Position numbers and translations under genes: made by a program
Notes under the pieces: model-generated
Databases searched by the model: none
The model's input: the letters and a program-made list of their open reading frames with translations, nothing else
Told to the model about the DNA's origin: nothing
Shown here: positions 23,802 through 32,907 of the stretch, piece by piece
How positions within the stretch are numbered: the stretch's first letter is position 1
How the letters are laid out: every line of letters starts with the position of its first letter
NCBI GenBank assembly: GCA_014647935.1
Contig: BMQD01000021.1
Span: forward strand, 1 to 64,000
Direction of reading: 5' to 3'
From: Planomonospora parontospora
GTDB lineage: Bacteria > Actinomycetota > Actinomycetes > Streptosporangiales > Streptosporangiaceae
Length of the DNA stretch: 64,000 bases

Positions 23802-25334
23802 ATGAGAGGCGCGCTGCTGGTCGCCGGGACGACCTCCGACGCGGGCAAGAGCGTGGTCACCGCCGGGATCTGCCGGTGGCTGGCGCGGCAGGGGGTGAAG
23901 GTCGCGCCGTACAAGGCGCAGAACATGTCGCTCAACTCCTTCGTCACCGCCGACGGCGCGGAGATCGGCCGGGCGCAGGCGATGCAGGCCGCCGCATGCG
24001 GCCTGGAGCCGAGCGCCGACATGAACCCGATCCTGCTCAAGCCGGGCAGTGACCGGCGCAGCCAGGTCGTGGTCATGGGCCGGCCGCTCGCCGACGTCGA
24101 CGCGATGGAGTACTGGCAGGTCAAGGACCACCTCCGGGAGACGGCCGTCGAGGCGCTGCGGCGGTTGCGGGAGCGCTACGACGTGGTGGTCTGCGAGGGG
24201 GCGGGCAGCCCGGCGGAGATCAACCTGCGCCGGGGCGACATCGCCAACATGGGTCTGGCCCGCGCCGCGGACCTGCCGGTCATCGTGGTCGGCGACATCG
24301 ACCGGGGCGGGGTCTTCGCCTCGCTCTACGGCACGGTGGGGCTGCTGGAACCCGCCGACCAGGCGTTGATCGCCGGATTCGTCATCAACAAGTTCCGGGG
24401 CGCGCGCGAGCTCCTCGAACCGGGGCTGGACATGCTCAGGAACCTGACGGGGCGCGAGGTGTACGGCGTGCTGCCGTGGCTGGACGGCCTCTGGCTCGAC
24501 GTCGAGGACTCCCTGGCCCTGGACAACCGGCCCGCCGCCGCGGCGCGCACGCCGTACGGCCGGCAGACGCTGCGGGTCGCGGTGGTCCGGCTGCCGCGCG
24601 TCTCCAACTTCACCGACGTCGACGCGCTGGCCTGCGAGCCCGGCGTGGTCGTGCGCTTCGTGACCTCCCCGGCGGAGCTGGACGACGCCGACCTGGTGGT
24701 CCTGCCCGGTTCCCGCGCCACGGTCTCCGACCTGGCCTGGCTGCGGGCCACGGGCCTGGCGGAGGCGCTGCGCGGCCGGGTCGTGCTGGGCATCTGCGGC
24801 GGCTACCAGATGCTCGCCCGGACCATCCGCGACGACGTCGAGTCGGGGGCCGGACGGGTCGAGGGGCTCGGGCTGCTGCCCGCCGCGGTCGAGTTCGCCG
24901 CGGACAAGACCCTGGGCCGCCCGGTCGGGAGCGCCTACGGCCACCGGGTGGCCGCCTACGAGATCCACCACGGGACGGTGACTCCCGACGACGGGGCGGA
25001 GCCGTTCCTGGACGGCTGCCGGGCCGGGACGGTCTGGGGGACCACCTGGCACGGGGCGCTGGAGAACGACGACTTCCGCCGGGCGTTCCTGCGCGAGGTG
25101 GCCGCCGTCTCCGGCCGGGACTTCGCCCCCGCGCCGGGGACCTGCTTCGCCGCGCTGCGCGAGGAGCGCCTGGACGCCCTCGGAGATCTCGTCGAGCGGC
25201 ATGTGGACACCGGGGCCCTGCTCCGTCTGCTGGAAGGCGGTGCCCCCGAGGGCCTGCCGGTGCTCCCTCCCGGCGGGGCCCTCCACGAAGCGCCGGATTT
25301 CTCGCAGAATGGAGGCATGGACGGTGAACGGTGA
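23802..25334 (+). CDS. cobQ: Cobyric acid synthase CobQ/CbiP
   Basis: A 510-residue glutamine-dependent amidase that converts four peripheral carboxylates of adenosylcobyrinate a,c-diamide to amides. The N-terminal ATP-binding domain has [17 protein letters not shown], then [12 protein letters not shown], and a [12 protein letters not shown] segment. The C-terminal glutamine amidotransferase domain has the nucleophile Cys in [10 protein letters not shown] and the His motif near YEIHHG. The length is normal for the family. Its stop overlaps the next ATG by one base. Confidence 0.95.
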   Translation: MRGALLVAGTTSDAGKSVVTAGICRWLARQGVKVAPYKAQNMSLNSFVTADGAEIGRAQAMQAAACGLEPSADMNPILLKPGSDRRSQVVVMGRPLADVDAMEYWQVKDHLRETAVEALRRLRERYDVVVCEGAGSPAEINLRRGDIANMGLARAADLPVIVVGDIDRGGVFASLYGTVGLLEPADQALIAGFVINKFRGARELLEPGLDMLRNLTGREVYGVLPWLDGLWLDVEDSLALDNRPAAAARTPYGRQTLRVAVVRLPRVSNFTDVDALACEPGVVVRFVTSPAELDDADLVVLPGSRATVSDLAWLRATGLAEALRGRVVLGICGGYQMLARTIRDDVESGAGRVEGLGLLPAAVEFAADKTLGRPVGSAYGHRVAAYEIHHGTVTPDDGAEPFLDGCRAGTVWGTTWHGALENDDFRRAFLREVAAVSGRDFAPAPGTCFAALREERLDALGDLVERHVDTGALLRLLEGGAPEGLPVLPPGGALHEAPDFSQNGGMDGER

Positions 25335-25540
25335 TGGCCCGGTTCGCGGTGGCGCTCCTCGTCGTCGCCGTGATTGCCGCGGTGGTGCTCGGCCTCGCCC
25401 TCATGGCGCGTGCCTCCAGGGCGCGCCGCGGACCGGCCCCCGACGATCCCAGGGAGATCCTCAGGCGGCGCTACGCGGCCGGTGAGATCGACGAGGACGA
25501 GTACCTCCGCCGCATGTCCGGCCTCTCCCAGGACTGGTAG
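25334..25540 (+). CDS. Small membrane protein with SHOCT domain
   Basis: A 68-residue peptide: one N-terminal transmembrane helix (FAVALLVVAVIAAVVLGLAL), a short basic stretch, then a SHOCT-like motif, DDPREILRRRYAAGEIDEDE followed by YLRRM. SHOCT segments are short C-terminal modules of unknown role, thought to help oligomerisation. It overlaps the cobQ stop by one base, so it is probably translated from the same transcript, though no link to cobalamin is known. The roughly 150 bases after it carry no recognisable gene. Confidence 0.75.
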   Translation: MARFAVALLVVAVIAAVVLGLALMARASRARRGPAPDDPREILRRRYAAGEIDEDEYLRRMSGLSQDW

Positions 25541-25689
25541 CCGTTCCCGGTGCCTTCCGGTGCTGTGCGGAAAACCGGAGCGGAACCGCCCGGGGGCCGG
25601 AGCGTTCCGGAACCGGGCAACGAACGCGGGCCCAAGTGTCAGGAACAGGTCATGGTCCGGTGGATCGGGCGCAGGGCACGATCTGAGGC

Positions 25690-26610
25690 ATGACAGCGGT
25701 AGTGGAGACCGAGGGACTGACCAAGTTCTACGGCAGGCGCCGGGGACTGGAGGATCTCGACCTGGAGATCCGGCCCGGAGAGGTGTTCGGGTACCTCGGC
25801 CCGAACGGCGCGGGCAAGACGACCACCATCCGGCTCCTCCTCGACGTCATCCGGCCCACCCGCGGCCGGATGAGCGTGCTGGGGACGGACCCGCGCGACC
25901 CGCGCGTGCGGGGCCGGATCGGGTACCTTCCCGGAGAGCTCGCGCTGGAGGGACGGGAGCGGGCGAGCGAGTACCTCGCCTTCCTGGCCGGGGTGCGCGG
26001 CGGCGTGTCCCGGGACCGGATCACGGCGCTGGCCGAACGGCTGGAGGCCGACCTCTCGGTGCCCATGGGCAGACTCTCCAAGGGCAACAAGCAGAAGGTC
26101 GGGCTGATCCAGGCGTTCATGCACGAACCGGAGTTCCTGATCCTGGACGAGCCGACCGGCGGCCTGGATCCGCTGGTCCAGCAGGAGTTCCTCGCCATGG
26201 TCCGCGAGGTGCGCGCGGCCGGCCGGACCGTGCTGATGTCCTCGCACGTGCTCGCCGAGGTGGAGGACGTCGCCGACCGGGTCGGCATCGTGCGGCAGGG
26301 GAGGCTGGTGGCCGTCGAGGACGTCGCCGCCCTGAGGGAGAAGGCGGTGCGCCGGGTGGAGTTCCACTTCGACGCCCCGGTGCCCCGCGAGGAGTTCGAG
26401 GGCCTGCCCGGGGTGCGGGACCTGAGGGTCGAGGGCGCGAACCTGAGCTGCACCATCGACGGCCGCCCCGACGCGCTGATCAAGGCGGCGGCCCGGTTCA
26501 CCGTGGTGCACCTGGTCAGCGCCGAACCCGATCTGGAAGAGATCTTCCTGACCTACTACAGCGAAGAGGAGGCGCACCATGCCCGCGCTGGTGTCCAAGA
26601 GCCTGCGTGA
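25690..26610 (+). CDS. ABC transporter ATP-binding protein (drug/ABC-2 exporter type)
   Basis: A 306-residue ATPase. Walker A is GPNGAGKTTT, the signature reads LSKGNKQKVG, Walker B is FLILDEPTGGLDP and the switch His lies in SSHVLAEVE. The C-terminal extension after about residue 215 is the DrrA/CcmA-type regulatory part. The signature LSKGNKQK is usual for exporters of drugs and lipids. It overlaps the permease gene downstream by 32 bases, so the two make one transporter. GAGG sits just before the ATG. Confidence 0.93.
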   Translation: MTAVVETEGLTKFYGRRRGLEDLDLEIRPGEVFGYLGPNGAGKTTTIRLLLDVIRPTRGRMSVLGTDPRDPRVRGRIGYLPGELALEGRERASEYLAFLAGVRGGVSRDRITALAERLEADLSVPMGRLSKGNKQKVGLIQAFMHEPEFLILDEPTGGLDPLVQQEFLAMVREVRAAGRTVLMSSHVLAEVEDVADRVGIVRQGRLVAVEDVAALREKAVRRVEFHFDAPVPREEFEGLPGVRDLRVEGANLSCTIDGRPDALIKAAARFTVVHLVSAEPDLEEIFLTYYSEEEAHHARAGVQEPA

Positions 26611-27379
26611 CCACCGCAGGTCGCTGGTCCGCTGGACGATCGGCATCGGCGCGTTCTTCGCGCTGTACCTGTCGTTCTACCCCAACATCTCCCAGAATCA
26701 GGACCTGTACGGCGATGCGGCCCTGGAGAAGTTCCCCGAGGCGATGCGCGACCTGATGGGCGGGCTGACCGGCTTCACCACCGGGACCGGCTATCTGCAC
26801 GGCGTGGTCTACCAACTGTTCGGGCCGATGCTGTTCGTCGTGTGCGCGGCGGTCCTGGGAAACCAGGCGATCGCCCGCCCCGAGGAGTCCGGCACGCTGG
26901 AGCTGACCGTCACGCTCCCGATCGACCGCAGGCGGCTGGTCTTCGAGCGGTTCGCCGCGCTCGCGCTCGGGCTGCTCGGTGTCGCGGCGGCGACGTTCCT
27001 GCTCGCCTGGGGCCTGTCGGTCGCCACCGACATGGGCGTCGCCTTCGACAGGATCCTGGCCGCGCACACCGGGGTCTTCCTGCTCGGCCTGCTCTTCGGC
27101 GCGCTGTCCCTGGCGGTCGGCGCCGCTGCCGGCCGCAGGGGCCCGGCGATGGCGGTCGTCGGCGTGGTCGCGGTCGGCGGCTACATCGTGGAGACCATGG
27201 GCAAGAACGTGGACGCGGTCTCCTGGCTGCGGTGGGTCTCGCCGTTCCACTACTACCTGGACGGCAAGCCGCTCTACCAGGGCTTCCCCGGCGGGGACTA
27301 TCTCGTGCTGGCGGGTGCCGCCGCCGTGCTGCTGGTCGTCGCGATCCTGGCCTTCGACCGGCGTGACATAGGGGTTTGA
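26579..27379 (+). CDS. ABC-2 type permease
   Basis: A 266-residue membrane protein with about six hydrophobic segments (for example TIGIGAFFALYLSFY, LFGPMLFVVCAAVLG and VFLLGLLFGALSLAVGAAAG) and a typical ARPEESGTLELTVTLPIDRR loop found in ABC-2 exporters. It pairs with the ATPase whose gene it overlaps. The stop shares a base with the following regulator gene, so all three are likely co-transcribed. The substrate is unknown. Confidence 0.9.
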   Translation: MPALVSKSLRDHRRSLVRWTIGIGAFFALYLSFYPNISQNQDLYGDAALEKFPEAMRDLMGGLTGFTTGTGYLHGVVYQLFGPMLFVVCAAVLGNQAIARPEESGTLELTVTLPIDRRRLVFERFAALALGLLGVAAATFLLAWGLSVATDMGVAFDRILAAHTGVFLLGLLFGALSLAVGAAAGRRGPAMAVVGVVAVGGYIVETMGKNVDAVSWLRWVSPFHYYLDGKPLYQGFPGGDYLVLAGAAAVLLVVAILAFDRRDIGV

Positions 27380-28674
27380 TGGACGAGACCGCCCGGGTGC
27401 CCGCCGACCTGCTCGGCGGGCACCCTCGGATGTTGAGCGAGGCCGCCGCCACCGGGCGGCTGCCCGGCAGGGAGGCGCTCGACGGCTACCGGGCGGCGGG
27501 CGCACGGGCCGCCGAGCTGGGCCTGCCGCTGCGGGAGATGGTCGACGCGGCGCTGAGCATGGCCGAGGCGGTCGTCTCCGGGCCGTCCGATCCGGGATCA
27601 TCCGCGCCTGGAGCCTCCGCTCTCCGGGGGTCCGGTTCCGACCCGGCAGCTTCCGGACCTGCCTGGCCGGGGCCGTCCGGGGAGGGGCAGGCGAAAGGGG
27701 CCGCTCCGGCGGTGCTCTCCGCGCTGAGGCGGGCGGTCTCCGCGCTGATGGAGGGCTATGAGAACGCCCAGCGCCTGGCGATCCGCCAGGAGGAGGCCGC
27801 GCGCCGGGAGTTCGTCGACGACCTGCTGCACGGGCGGGCCGACCGGCTCGCCGAACGCGCCGAGCACTTCGGCCTCCGGCTGGCGGAGTCCTACGTGGTG
27901 GCGGTCGCCCGCCCTGCCGTGTCCGTGCGGGCGGTAGACACGGGACCCGGTGGAACAGGACTCGTTGGAGTAGGGTCCGACGGAACAGGACCCGGTGGAA
28001 AGAAGGCGGCACCCGATGAGGCCGGGACGCCGGGACTGCGGGACAGTGATCCGGTGGCGAGGCGGATCGAGGAGGCGCTGGTCGCCCGGTTCGGGTCGCA
28101 CAACGTGCTGGTGGCGGTCCGGGACGGGCTGCTGGTGTGCGTGGCGCCGGGTAGCCTCTCCGCCGCGACCGGGGAGTTCACCCACCACGTGCGGCAGGCC
28201 TTCGAACCGGGCTGGTGCGTCGGCGTGGGTCGGGCGCACCGGGGGCCCGGCGGGGTGGTCGCCTCCTACCGGGAGGCGGGCAACGCGATCGAGCTGGGCG
28301 ACCGGCTCGGGCTGCGGGCGCCCGTCCTCAAGGCGGCCGACCTGCTGGTCTTCCCCGTGCTGCTGCGGGACCGCGAGGCCATCGACGACCTGGTGACGAC
28401 CGTGCTCAGCCCGCTGCTGGAGGCCCGGGGCGGGCCCGAGCCGCTGCTCGACACGTTGGAGGCGGTCTTCGCCGTCCAGGGCAACCAGGCCGCGGCCGCG
28501 CGGCGGCTCGGGGTCAGCACCCGGGCCGTGACCTACCGGCTGGAGCGGATCCGCCGTCTCACCGGCTTCTCGCCCGACGACCCCACCCAGCGTTTCACCC
28601 TGGAGACCGCGGTGCTGGGCGCCCGCCTCCTCGACTGGCCCGCCCAACCTCTCGGACCGGCGGTGCGGGCCTGA
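27379..28674 (+). CDS. PucR/CdaR-type transcriptional regulator
   Basis: A 431-residue regulator. The C-terminal 60 residues form the PucR helix-turn-helix: VFAVQGNQAAAARRLGVSTR followed by AVTYRLERIRRLTG. The middle holds the GGDEF-like, non-catalytic domain usual in this family (VVGVGRAHRGPGG-like VGVGRAHRG followed by SYREAGNAIELG). Two Gly/Pro/Ser-rich inserts, around residues 70-105 and 190-215, are made of short imperfect repeats and look like flexible linkers. It overlaps the permease stop by one base and probably controls the ABC exporter operon. Confidence 0.85.
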   Translation: MDETARVPADLLGGHPRMLSEAAATGRLPGREALDGYRAAGARAAELGLPLREMVDAALSMAEAVVSGPSDPGSSAPGASALRGSGSDPAASGPAWPGPSGEGQAKGAAPAVLSALRRAVSALMEGYENAQRLAIRQEEAARREFVDDLLHGRADRLAERAEHFGLRLAESYVVAVARPAVSVRAVDTGPGGTGLVGVGSDGTGPGGKKAAPDEAGTPGLRDSDPVARRIEEALVARFGSHNVLVAVRDGLLVCVAPGSLSAATGEFTHHVRQAFEPGWCVGVGRAHRGPGGVVASYREAGNAIELGDRLGLRAPVLKAADLLVFPVLLRDREAIDDLVTTVLSPLLEARGGPEPLLDTLEAVFAVQGNQAAAARRLGVSTRAVTYRLERIRRLTGFSPDDPTQRFTLETAVLGARLLDWPAQPLGPAVRA

Positions 28675-29641
28675 GGTCCGAAGATGGTTCCGGAGCCGGA
28701 TCCGAAACCGGGTCCGGAACCGGCGGATGAGGTCTTTCATCGGGCACTACTCGTTCGTCGAGTCCTTCTCGGAAGGACGGGGCGTCGGCGTACTCGGCGG
28801 AGGGCTCGGGGGCGAGCGGGTCACCGGTCCGGGCATCGGCGCAGAAGGCCGCACGCGTCTCCGCGCCACTCAGGGACCGGAGTTCACCGTCCCGGATGGA
28901 CCAGCCGCGGACGATCTCGATGGGGAGGCCGGTGGCGGGGTCGGTCCTCCGGGTGCGGAATCGCATGATCAGGCTGCCGAGAGCCCTCACCGCGCGGGCG
29001 AGGACGAGCATCTGGGCGAGCACCAGCGGAGCTTCTCCACGCAGCAGCGTCTTGCTCTGGCGCACCTCGACCTCGGCCGAGACCTCCAACGGATCGCCCC
29101 GGCCGGCCTCCACCAGGCAGGTCAGGACGTGCAGGCCCGGCCCTTCGCGGCTCAGCAGCCACAGGAGCACACCGGCCGTGTGCTCCTGTGCCGCCTTGAC
29201 CCGCCCGGTCGGAACGAGGGCGAGGCGTCCTTCGATCCTGGAGGACAGCCTGCGGAGTCTCTCCCGGCGGGCGAGCACGGCGATGAAATCCTCTATGGGC
29301 TCGCCCCGGTAGGGGAGAGGGTCGCCCTCCTCGCACACCAGCGCGGCGTACCGGGCCCGGCTAACGGCGCCGTCGGCGTCCAGTCCTGCGTCCTGGCAGA
29401 AATCGAGGTACTCCCCGAGGTCGAACGCCTCCGCCACCACTTCACCGGACGCGCGCATGGAACGCATGTCGCGCTCGCAGGCGGCGAGATAGGCGGCGTA
29501 GTCCCGGTGCGTGAGGGAACCGTGTTCGCGGAGCGCGGCGAGATCGCGCTCGTCGGTCAGCAGCGCGACCCCCAGTACGGGCCGCCCGCCCGGCGACCTG
29601 CCGGTCCGGTGCCGCGACGACCGCCTATGCCTGTTTCCCAT
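28595..29641 (-). CDS. Hypothetical protein, family not recognised
   Basis: A 348-residue minus-strand protein. The first 25 residues are basic (MGNRHRRSSRHRTGR), followed by a helical, charged domain and a central segment with LLRGEAPLVLAQMLVLARAV that might touch the membrane or form a helical hairpin. The C-terminal 90 residues are Pro/Glu-rich and disordered. GGAAGGGG upstream supports the start. Its 3' end overlaps the convergent PucR gene by 80 bases, which puts the last 27 residues in doubt, but the body has no competing frame. I cannot name a function. Confidence 0.65.
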   Translation of the reverse strand: MGNRHRRSSRHRTGRSPGGRPVLGVALLTDERDLAALREHGSLTHRDYAAYLAACERDMRSMRASGEVVAEAFDLGEYLDFCQDAGLDADGAVSRARYAALVCEEGDPLPYRGEPIEDFIAVLARRERLRRLSSRIEGRLALVPTGRVKAAQEHTAGVLLWLLSREGPGLHVLTCLVEAGRGDPLEVSAEVEVRQSKTLLRGEAPLVLAQMLVLARAVRALGSLIMRFRTRRTDPATGLPIEIVRGWSIRDGELRSLSGAETRAAFCADARTGDPLAPEPSAEYADAPSFREGLDERVVPDERPHPPVPDPVSDPAPEPSSDLRPAPPVREVGRASRGGGRPAPRSPG

Positions 29642-29846
29642 CTCCGCCCCTTCCGTCCGGACGGCAAAAGTAGCCATGCCAGCAGAGACGGTTCTGGTGC
29701 ACGGTGTTCCCTGGGGGCGACCCCACCGCATACGGCTACCTGTGGATAACCGTTCTGTCCCGGTGAAATAATGATCGTTTCCCGGGAAGTGCGTATGACG
29801 GGCGCGGACGGAAGACACATACTTCCCGAAAAGCGACCTTGGTTCT

Positions 29847-31085
29847 TCAGGTGGGCGCGGGCTGGACGGTGGTATCCGCCGCGGACTCGGCTTCGGCGAC
29901 CGAGCGGGTCGTGACACTCCGGCAGGTGAGGGTGACGGCCAGGACGCACAGCACCGAGGCCGCGGCGAACACCGCCGGCAGCCCGGCCGCCGTGGCGAGG
30001 GCACCGCCCGCGGCCGCGCCCAGCGGTGTGGACCCCATGCCGATCAGGCGGATGGCCGAATTGACCCGGCCGAGCAGGTGACCGGGGATGAGCCACTGTC
30101 GCAGCGATACCCGCAGGACGTTGGCGGTGGCGCCGGCGGCGCCCAGCAGTACGGCGGTGAGGCCGATGGCGGCGGGGGTGGGGACGAGGGCGGGCACGAG
30201 CAGCAGGACGCCACCGGCCAGGTCGGCGACGACCAGTGTCCTGACCTGTCCGGCCTTCTGCGCGACCCGGTCGGTCAGTAGCGATCCCGCCACGGCCCCG
30301 AAGGCGAGCGCCACCATGAGGAGGCCGTACCGGCCGGGAGTGAGCCCCACCCGGGACTCCTCCCCGACGACCCACAGGACGAAGACCGCGAAGTAAGCCG
30401 AGTTCGCGAAGTTGAGCACACCCGACAGCAGGGCCAGGTCCCGCAGCACCCGGTGGCTCCACAGGTGGCGCCACCCTTCTGCGATGTCGTGGTGGAGCGG
30501 CCGGGTGGAGGGCTCCTCCACCCGGAAACGCCCGCGCATGCCGAGCAGGGCGATCCCCGCCGCCGCGTAGAGCAGGGCGGGTGCCCCGAACGCGGCGGCG
30601 GCGCCGAGCCCGGTCAGGAGTCCGGCGGCGGACCCTCCCAGGAAGTTGTTGCCGACGGTCTGCGCGGCGACGAGCTTGCCGTTGGCGTCGCCGAGCCGTT
30701 CCCGCGCCACGGTCATCGGCACCACCGACTGCGCCGAGGTGTCGGCGAAGACCTCTCCGGCGCCGAGCAGCAGGGCTCCGGCCAGCAGCACGGGCAGGGG
30801 AAGCGTCCCCAGCCAGGCGGCCGCCGCCAGGGTGGTCAGGACCGTGACCCGGGTCCACGTGGTCAGAGCCAGGATCCGCCGCCGGTCGTGCCGGTCGGCG
30901 AGCGCGCCCGCGTGCAGGGACAGCAGCAGCCAGGGGAGGGTGGCCGCCGCGCTGACGAGAGAGACCAGCAGCGGCGAGCGGGTCAGCGTGATCGCCAGCA
31001 GGGGCATGGCCACGACGACGATGCCGTCGGCGGTATTGGACAGACCGGAGGCCGTCAGCAACCAGCGGAAGGGTCGATCGGTCAC
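29847..31085 (-). CDS. MFS efflux transporter
   Basis: A 412-residue major facilitator of the multidrug type with about 12 membrane segments. Between helices 2 and 3 is the loop ALADRHDRRRILAL, the usual GxxxDRxGRR-like motif. The GTG start has GGAG at good spacing; longer reading upstream would run through the regulatory gap. It is divergent from an ArsR-like regulator with a shared dyad in between, so it is probably a regulated drug efflux pump. The 205-base gap on its 3' side holds an 8-bp inverted repeat (CGGGAAGT/ACTTCCCG) and no gene. Confidence 0.9.
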   Translation of the reverse strand: MTDRPFRWLLTASGLSNTADGIVVVAMPLLAITLTRSPLLVSLVSAAATLPWLLLSLHAGALADRHDRRRILALTTWTRVTVLTTLAAAAWLGTLPLPVLLAGALLLGAGEVFADTSAQSVVPMTVARERLGDANGKLVAAQTVGNNFLGGSAAGLLTGLGAAAAFGAPALLYAAAGIALLGMRGRFRVEEPSTRPLHHDIAEGWRHLWSHRVLRDLALLSGVLNFANSAYFAVFVLWVVGEESRVGLTPGRYGLLMVALAFGAVAGSLLTDRVAQKAGQVRTLVVADLAGGVLLLVPALVPTPAAIGLTAVLLGAAGATANVLRVSLRQWLIPGHLLGRVNSAIRLIGMGSTPLGAAAGGALATAAGLPAVFAAASVLCVLAVTLTCRSVTTRSVAEAESAADTTVQPAPT

Positions 31086-31116
31086 CGCTGTCTCCGATAA
31101 CGTGTAAAGGAAAGTA

Positions 31117-31134
31117 TGCAAAACTCCCTTTGCA
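31117..31134. promoter_or_regulatory. Candidate operator for the ArsR-like regulator
   Basis: Inverted repeat TGCAAA-6-TTTGCA, overlapped by the palindrome TTTGCAAA, in the 67-bp gap between the divergent pump and regulator genes. It is AT-rich against a very GC-rich background and sits where promoters for both genes must lie. Confidence 0.55.
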
Positions 31135-31152
31135 AAGATATGGCTGCACGCA

Positions 31153-31779
31153 ATGGATGACAAGACCCGTGATTCCGATCCATCGGCGCTCACCGGGCAC
31201 GCGGACCGCGAACTCGACGCATCAGCGCTCAAGGGCCTCGCCCACCCGGTACGGCTCCGCCTGCTGGAGCTGCTGGACCACCACGGCCCCGCCACGGCGA
31301 CCCGGCTCGCCGCCCGCACCGGGGAGAACAGCGGCTCGACGAGCTATCACCTGCGTCAGCTCGCGCGGCACGGCCTCATCGAGGAGGTGTCCGGCCGCGG
31401 GAAGGGCAAGGAGCGCTGGTGGCGCTCCCGCCGGTTCGGGTTCGACGGGGACCGGTTCCGCCGCGACCCCGAGACGGCGCAGGCGGCGGAGCTCCTGCTC
31501 GCCGAGCTGCTCCGTAAACGGAACGCCGAGCTCAGCCGCTGGCTGGAGGAGTCGCGGACCACTCCCCGCGAGTGGGTCGAGGCCACCGTCAACCTGCACA
31601 CCGTCATGCGCATGACCCGGGAGGAACTCGCCGGCCTCGTCCGCGAGATCTCGCGGGTCGTCGACGCGCACCACGAGAAGGTACGGGACCGTGAGGAGAG
31701 CGCCCCCGGCACCGCGCGGGTCATCGTCAACTTCGACGCGTTCCCGATCGGTCTCGGCGGCCAGGAACCGCCTGAGTGA
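31153..31779 (+). CDS. ArsR-like winged-helix regulator
   Basis: A 208-residue protein with an N-terminal winged helix of the ArsR/HTH_20 type: LKGLAHPVRLRLLELLDHHG, a recognition helix region ENSGSTSYHLRQLARHGLIE, and a basic wing GRGKGKERWW. The remaining two thirds are helical with no metal-binding Cys/His motif, so it more likely senses a small organic ligand than a metal. It is divergent from the MFS pump and is its probable repressor. The gap after it to the next gene is under 100 bases and empty. Confidence 0.88.
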   Translation: MDDKTRDSDPSALTGHADRELDASALKGLAHPVRLRLLELLDHHGPATATRLAARTGENSGSTSYHLRQLARHGLIEEVSGRGKGKERWWRSRRFGFDGDRFRRDPETAQAAELLLAELLRKRNAELSRWLEESRTTPREWVEATVNLHTVMRMTREELAGLVREISRVVDAHHEKVRDREESAPGTARVIVNFDAFPIGLGGQEPPE

Positions 31780-31875
31780 CGCACGGCTGCCGCGCGGGCG
31801 AGGCGACGAGGGACGGCGTCGCCGAGCAGTCCTGGAAGCGCCGGAGCAGCCGGATCCCGCAGCGGGAAGCGGGGC

Positions 31876-32835
31876 TCAGGGGATGAGCAGGAGCTTGCCG
31901 GTGGTGCGGCGGGCCTCCAGGTCCTCGTGGGCCTGCGCGGCCTCGGCCAGGGGATAGCGGCGGGAGACGTGCACCCGGAGCCGGCCGGAGGCCAGCCAGC
32001 CGTACAGGTCGGAGGCGCGCCAGGCGAGCTCGTCCTTGGTGGCGATGTAGGCGCCGAGGCTGGGGCGGGTCAGGAAGAGGGACCCCTCCTTGGCCAGCAG
32101 CTGCGGGTCGATCGGCGGCACCGGGCCGCTGGCCTGGCCGTACAGGGCCATCATGCCGCGCGGGCGCAGGGCGGCGAGGCTCTCGGCGAAGGTGGTCGCC
32201 CCCACGCCGTCGTAGACGACGTGCACGCCGGAACCGGTCAGGTCGCGGACCGCGTCGGCGAACCCCTTGTAGCGCAGGACCTCGTCGGCGCCGGCCTGCC
32301 GGGCCAGCTCCTCCTTCTCCTCGGTGGAGACCGTGCCGATCACCCGGGCGCCGCGGAGCTTGGCGATCTGCGTGAGCAGCAGGCCCATGCCGCCGGCCGC
32401 GGCGTGCACCAGCACGTCGTCGCCGGGCTTGACCTCGTGCACCGAGTGGGTCAGGTAGTGCGCGGTGAGCCCCTGGAGGGTGACGGCCGCCGCGAGCTCG
32501 GGGGCCACCCCCTCGGGCACCAGGAGCAGGTGGGAGACCGGCACGACGGCCTTCTCGGCGTAGCTGCCCATGACGCTCGCCCAGGCCACCGTGTCGCCGA
32601 CGGAGACCCCCTCCACGTCCTCGCCGACCGCCGCGACGGTGCCCGCCCCCTCGTTGCCGGGCACGAAGGGCAGCGAGAGGGGATAGCGGCCCATCCGGTG
32701 GTAGACGTCGATGAAGTTCACGCCGCTGGCCGCGACGTCGACCAGCACCTCGCCGGGGTTCAGCGCGGGGTCCGGATAGTCCTCGTAGGAGAGGACCTCG
32801 GGGCCGCCGGTGGCGGAGACGACTATGGCGCGCAT
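31876..32835 (-). CDS. qor: Quinone oxidoreductase (zinc-free MDR family)
   Basis: A 319-residue NADPH-dependent oxidoreductase of the quinone reductase group. Diagnostic parts: ASGVNFIDVYHRMGRYPLSL, FVPGNEGAGTV, and the nucleotide-binding loop HAAAGGMGLLLTQIAK. The zinc-binding Cys/His set of alcohol dehydrogenases is absent. The C-terminal TTGKLLLIP is typical. The ATG has GAAGGAG upstream. It is a single gene, probably reducing quinones or enones in the cytoplasm. Confidence 0.92.
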   Translation of the reverse strand: MRAIVVSATGGPEVLSYEDYPDPALNPGEVLVDVAASGVNFIDVYHRMGRYPLSLPFVPGNEGAGTVAAVGEDVEGVSVGDTVAWASVMGSYAEKAVVPVSHLLLVPEGVAPELAAAVTLQGLTAHYLTHSVHEVKPGDDVLVHAAAGGMGLLLTQIAKLRGARVIGTVSTEEKEELARQAGADEVLRYKGFADAVRDLTGSGVHVVYDGVGATTFAESLAALRPRGMMALYGQASGPVPPIDPQLLAKEGSLFLTRPSLGAYIATKDELAWRASDLYGWLASGRLRVHVSRRYPLAEAAQAHEDLEARRTTGKLLLIP

Positions 32836-32907
32836 CGTGCGGGCTCCTTCGCTCAGGTCGGTGTTCCGATCGTCCCCAACCGCGAGCCGATCATTCGTTG
32901 TTCCCCC

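Noticed and set aside
26516-28012. Minus-strand frame of 498 residues opposite the ABC permease and PucR genes
   Set aside because: Arg/Pro-rich mirror frame; the plus strand carries clear transporter and regulator motifs.
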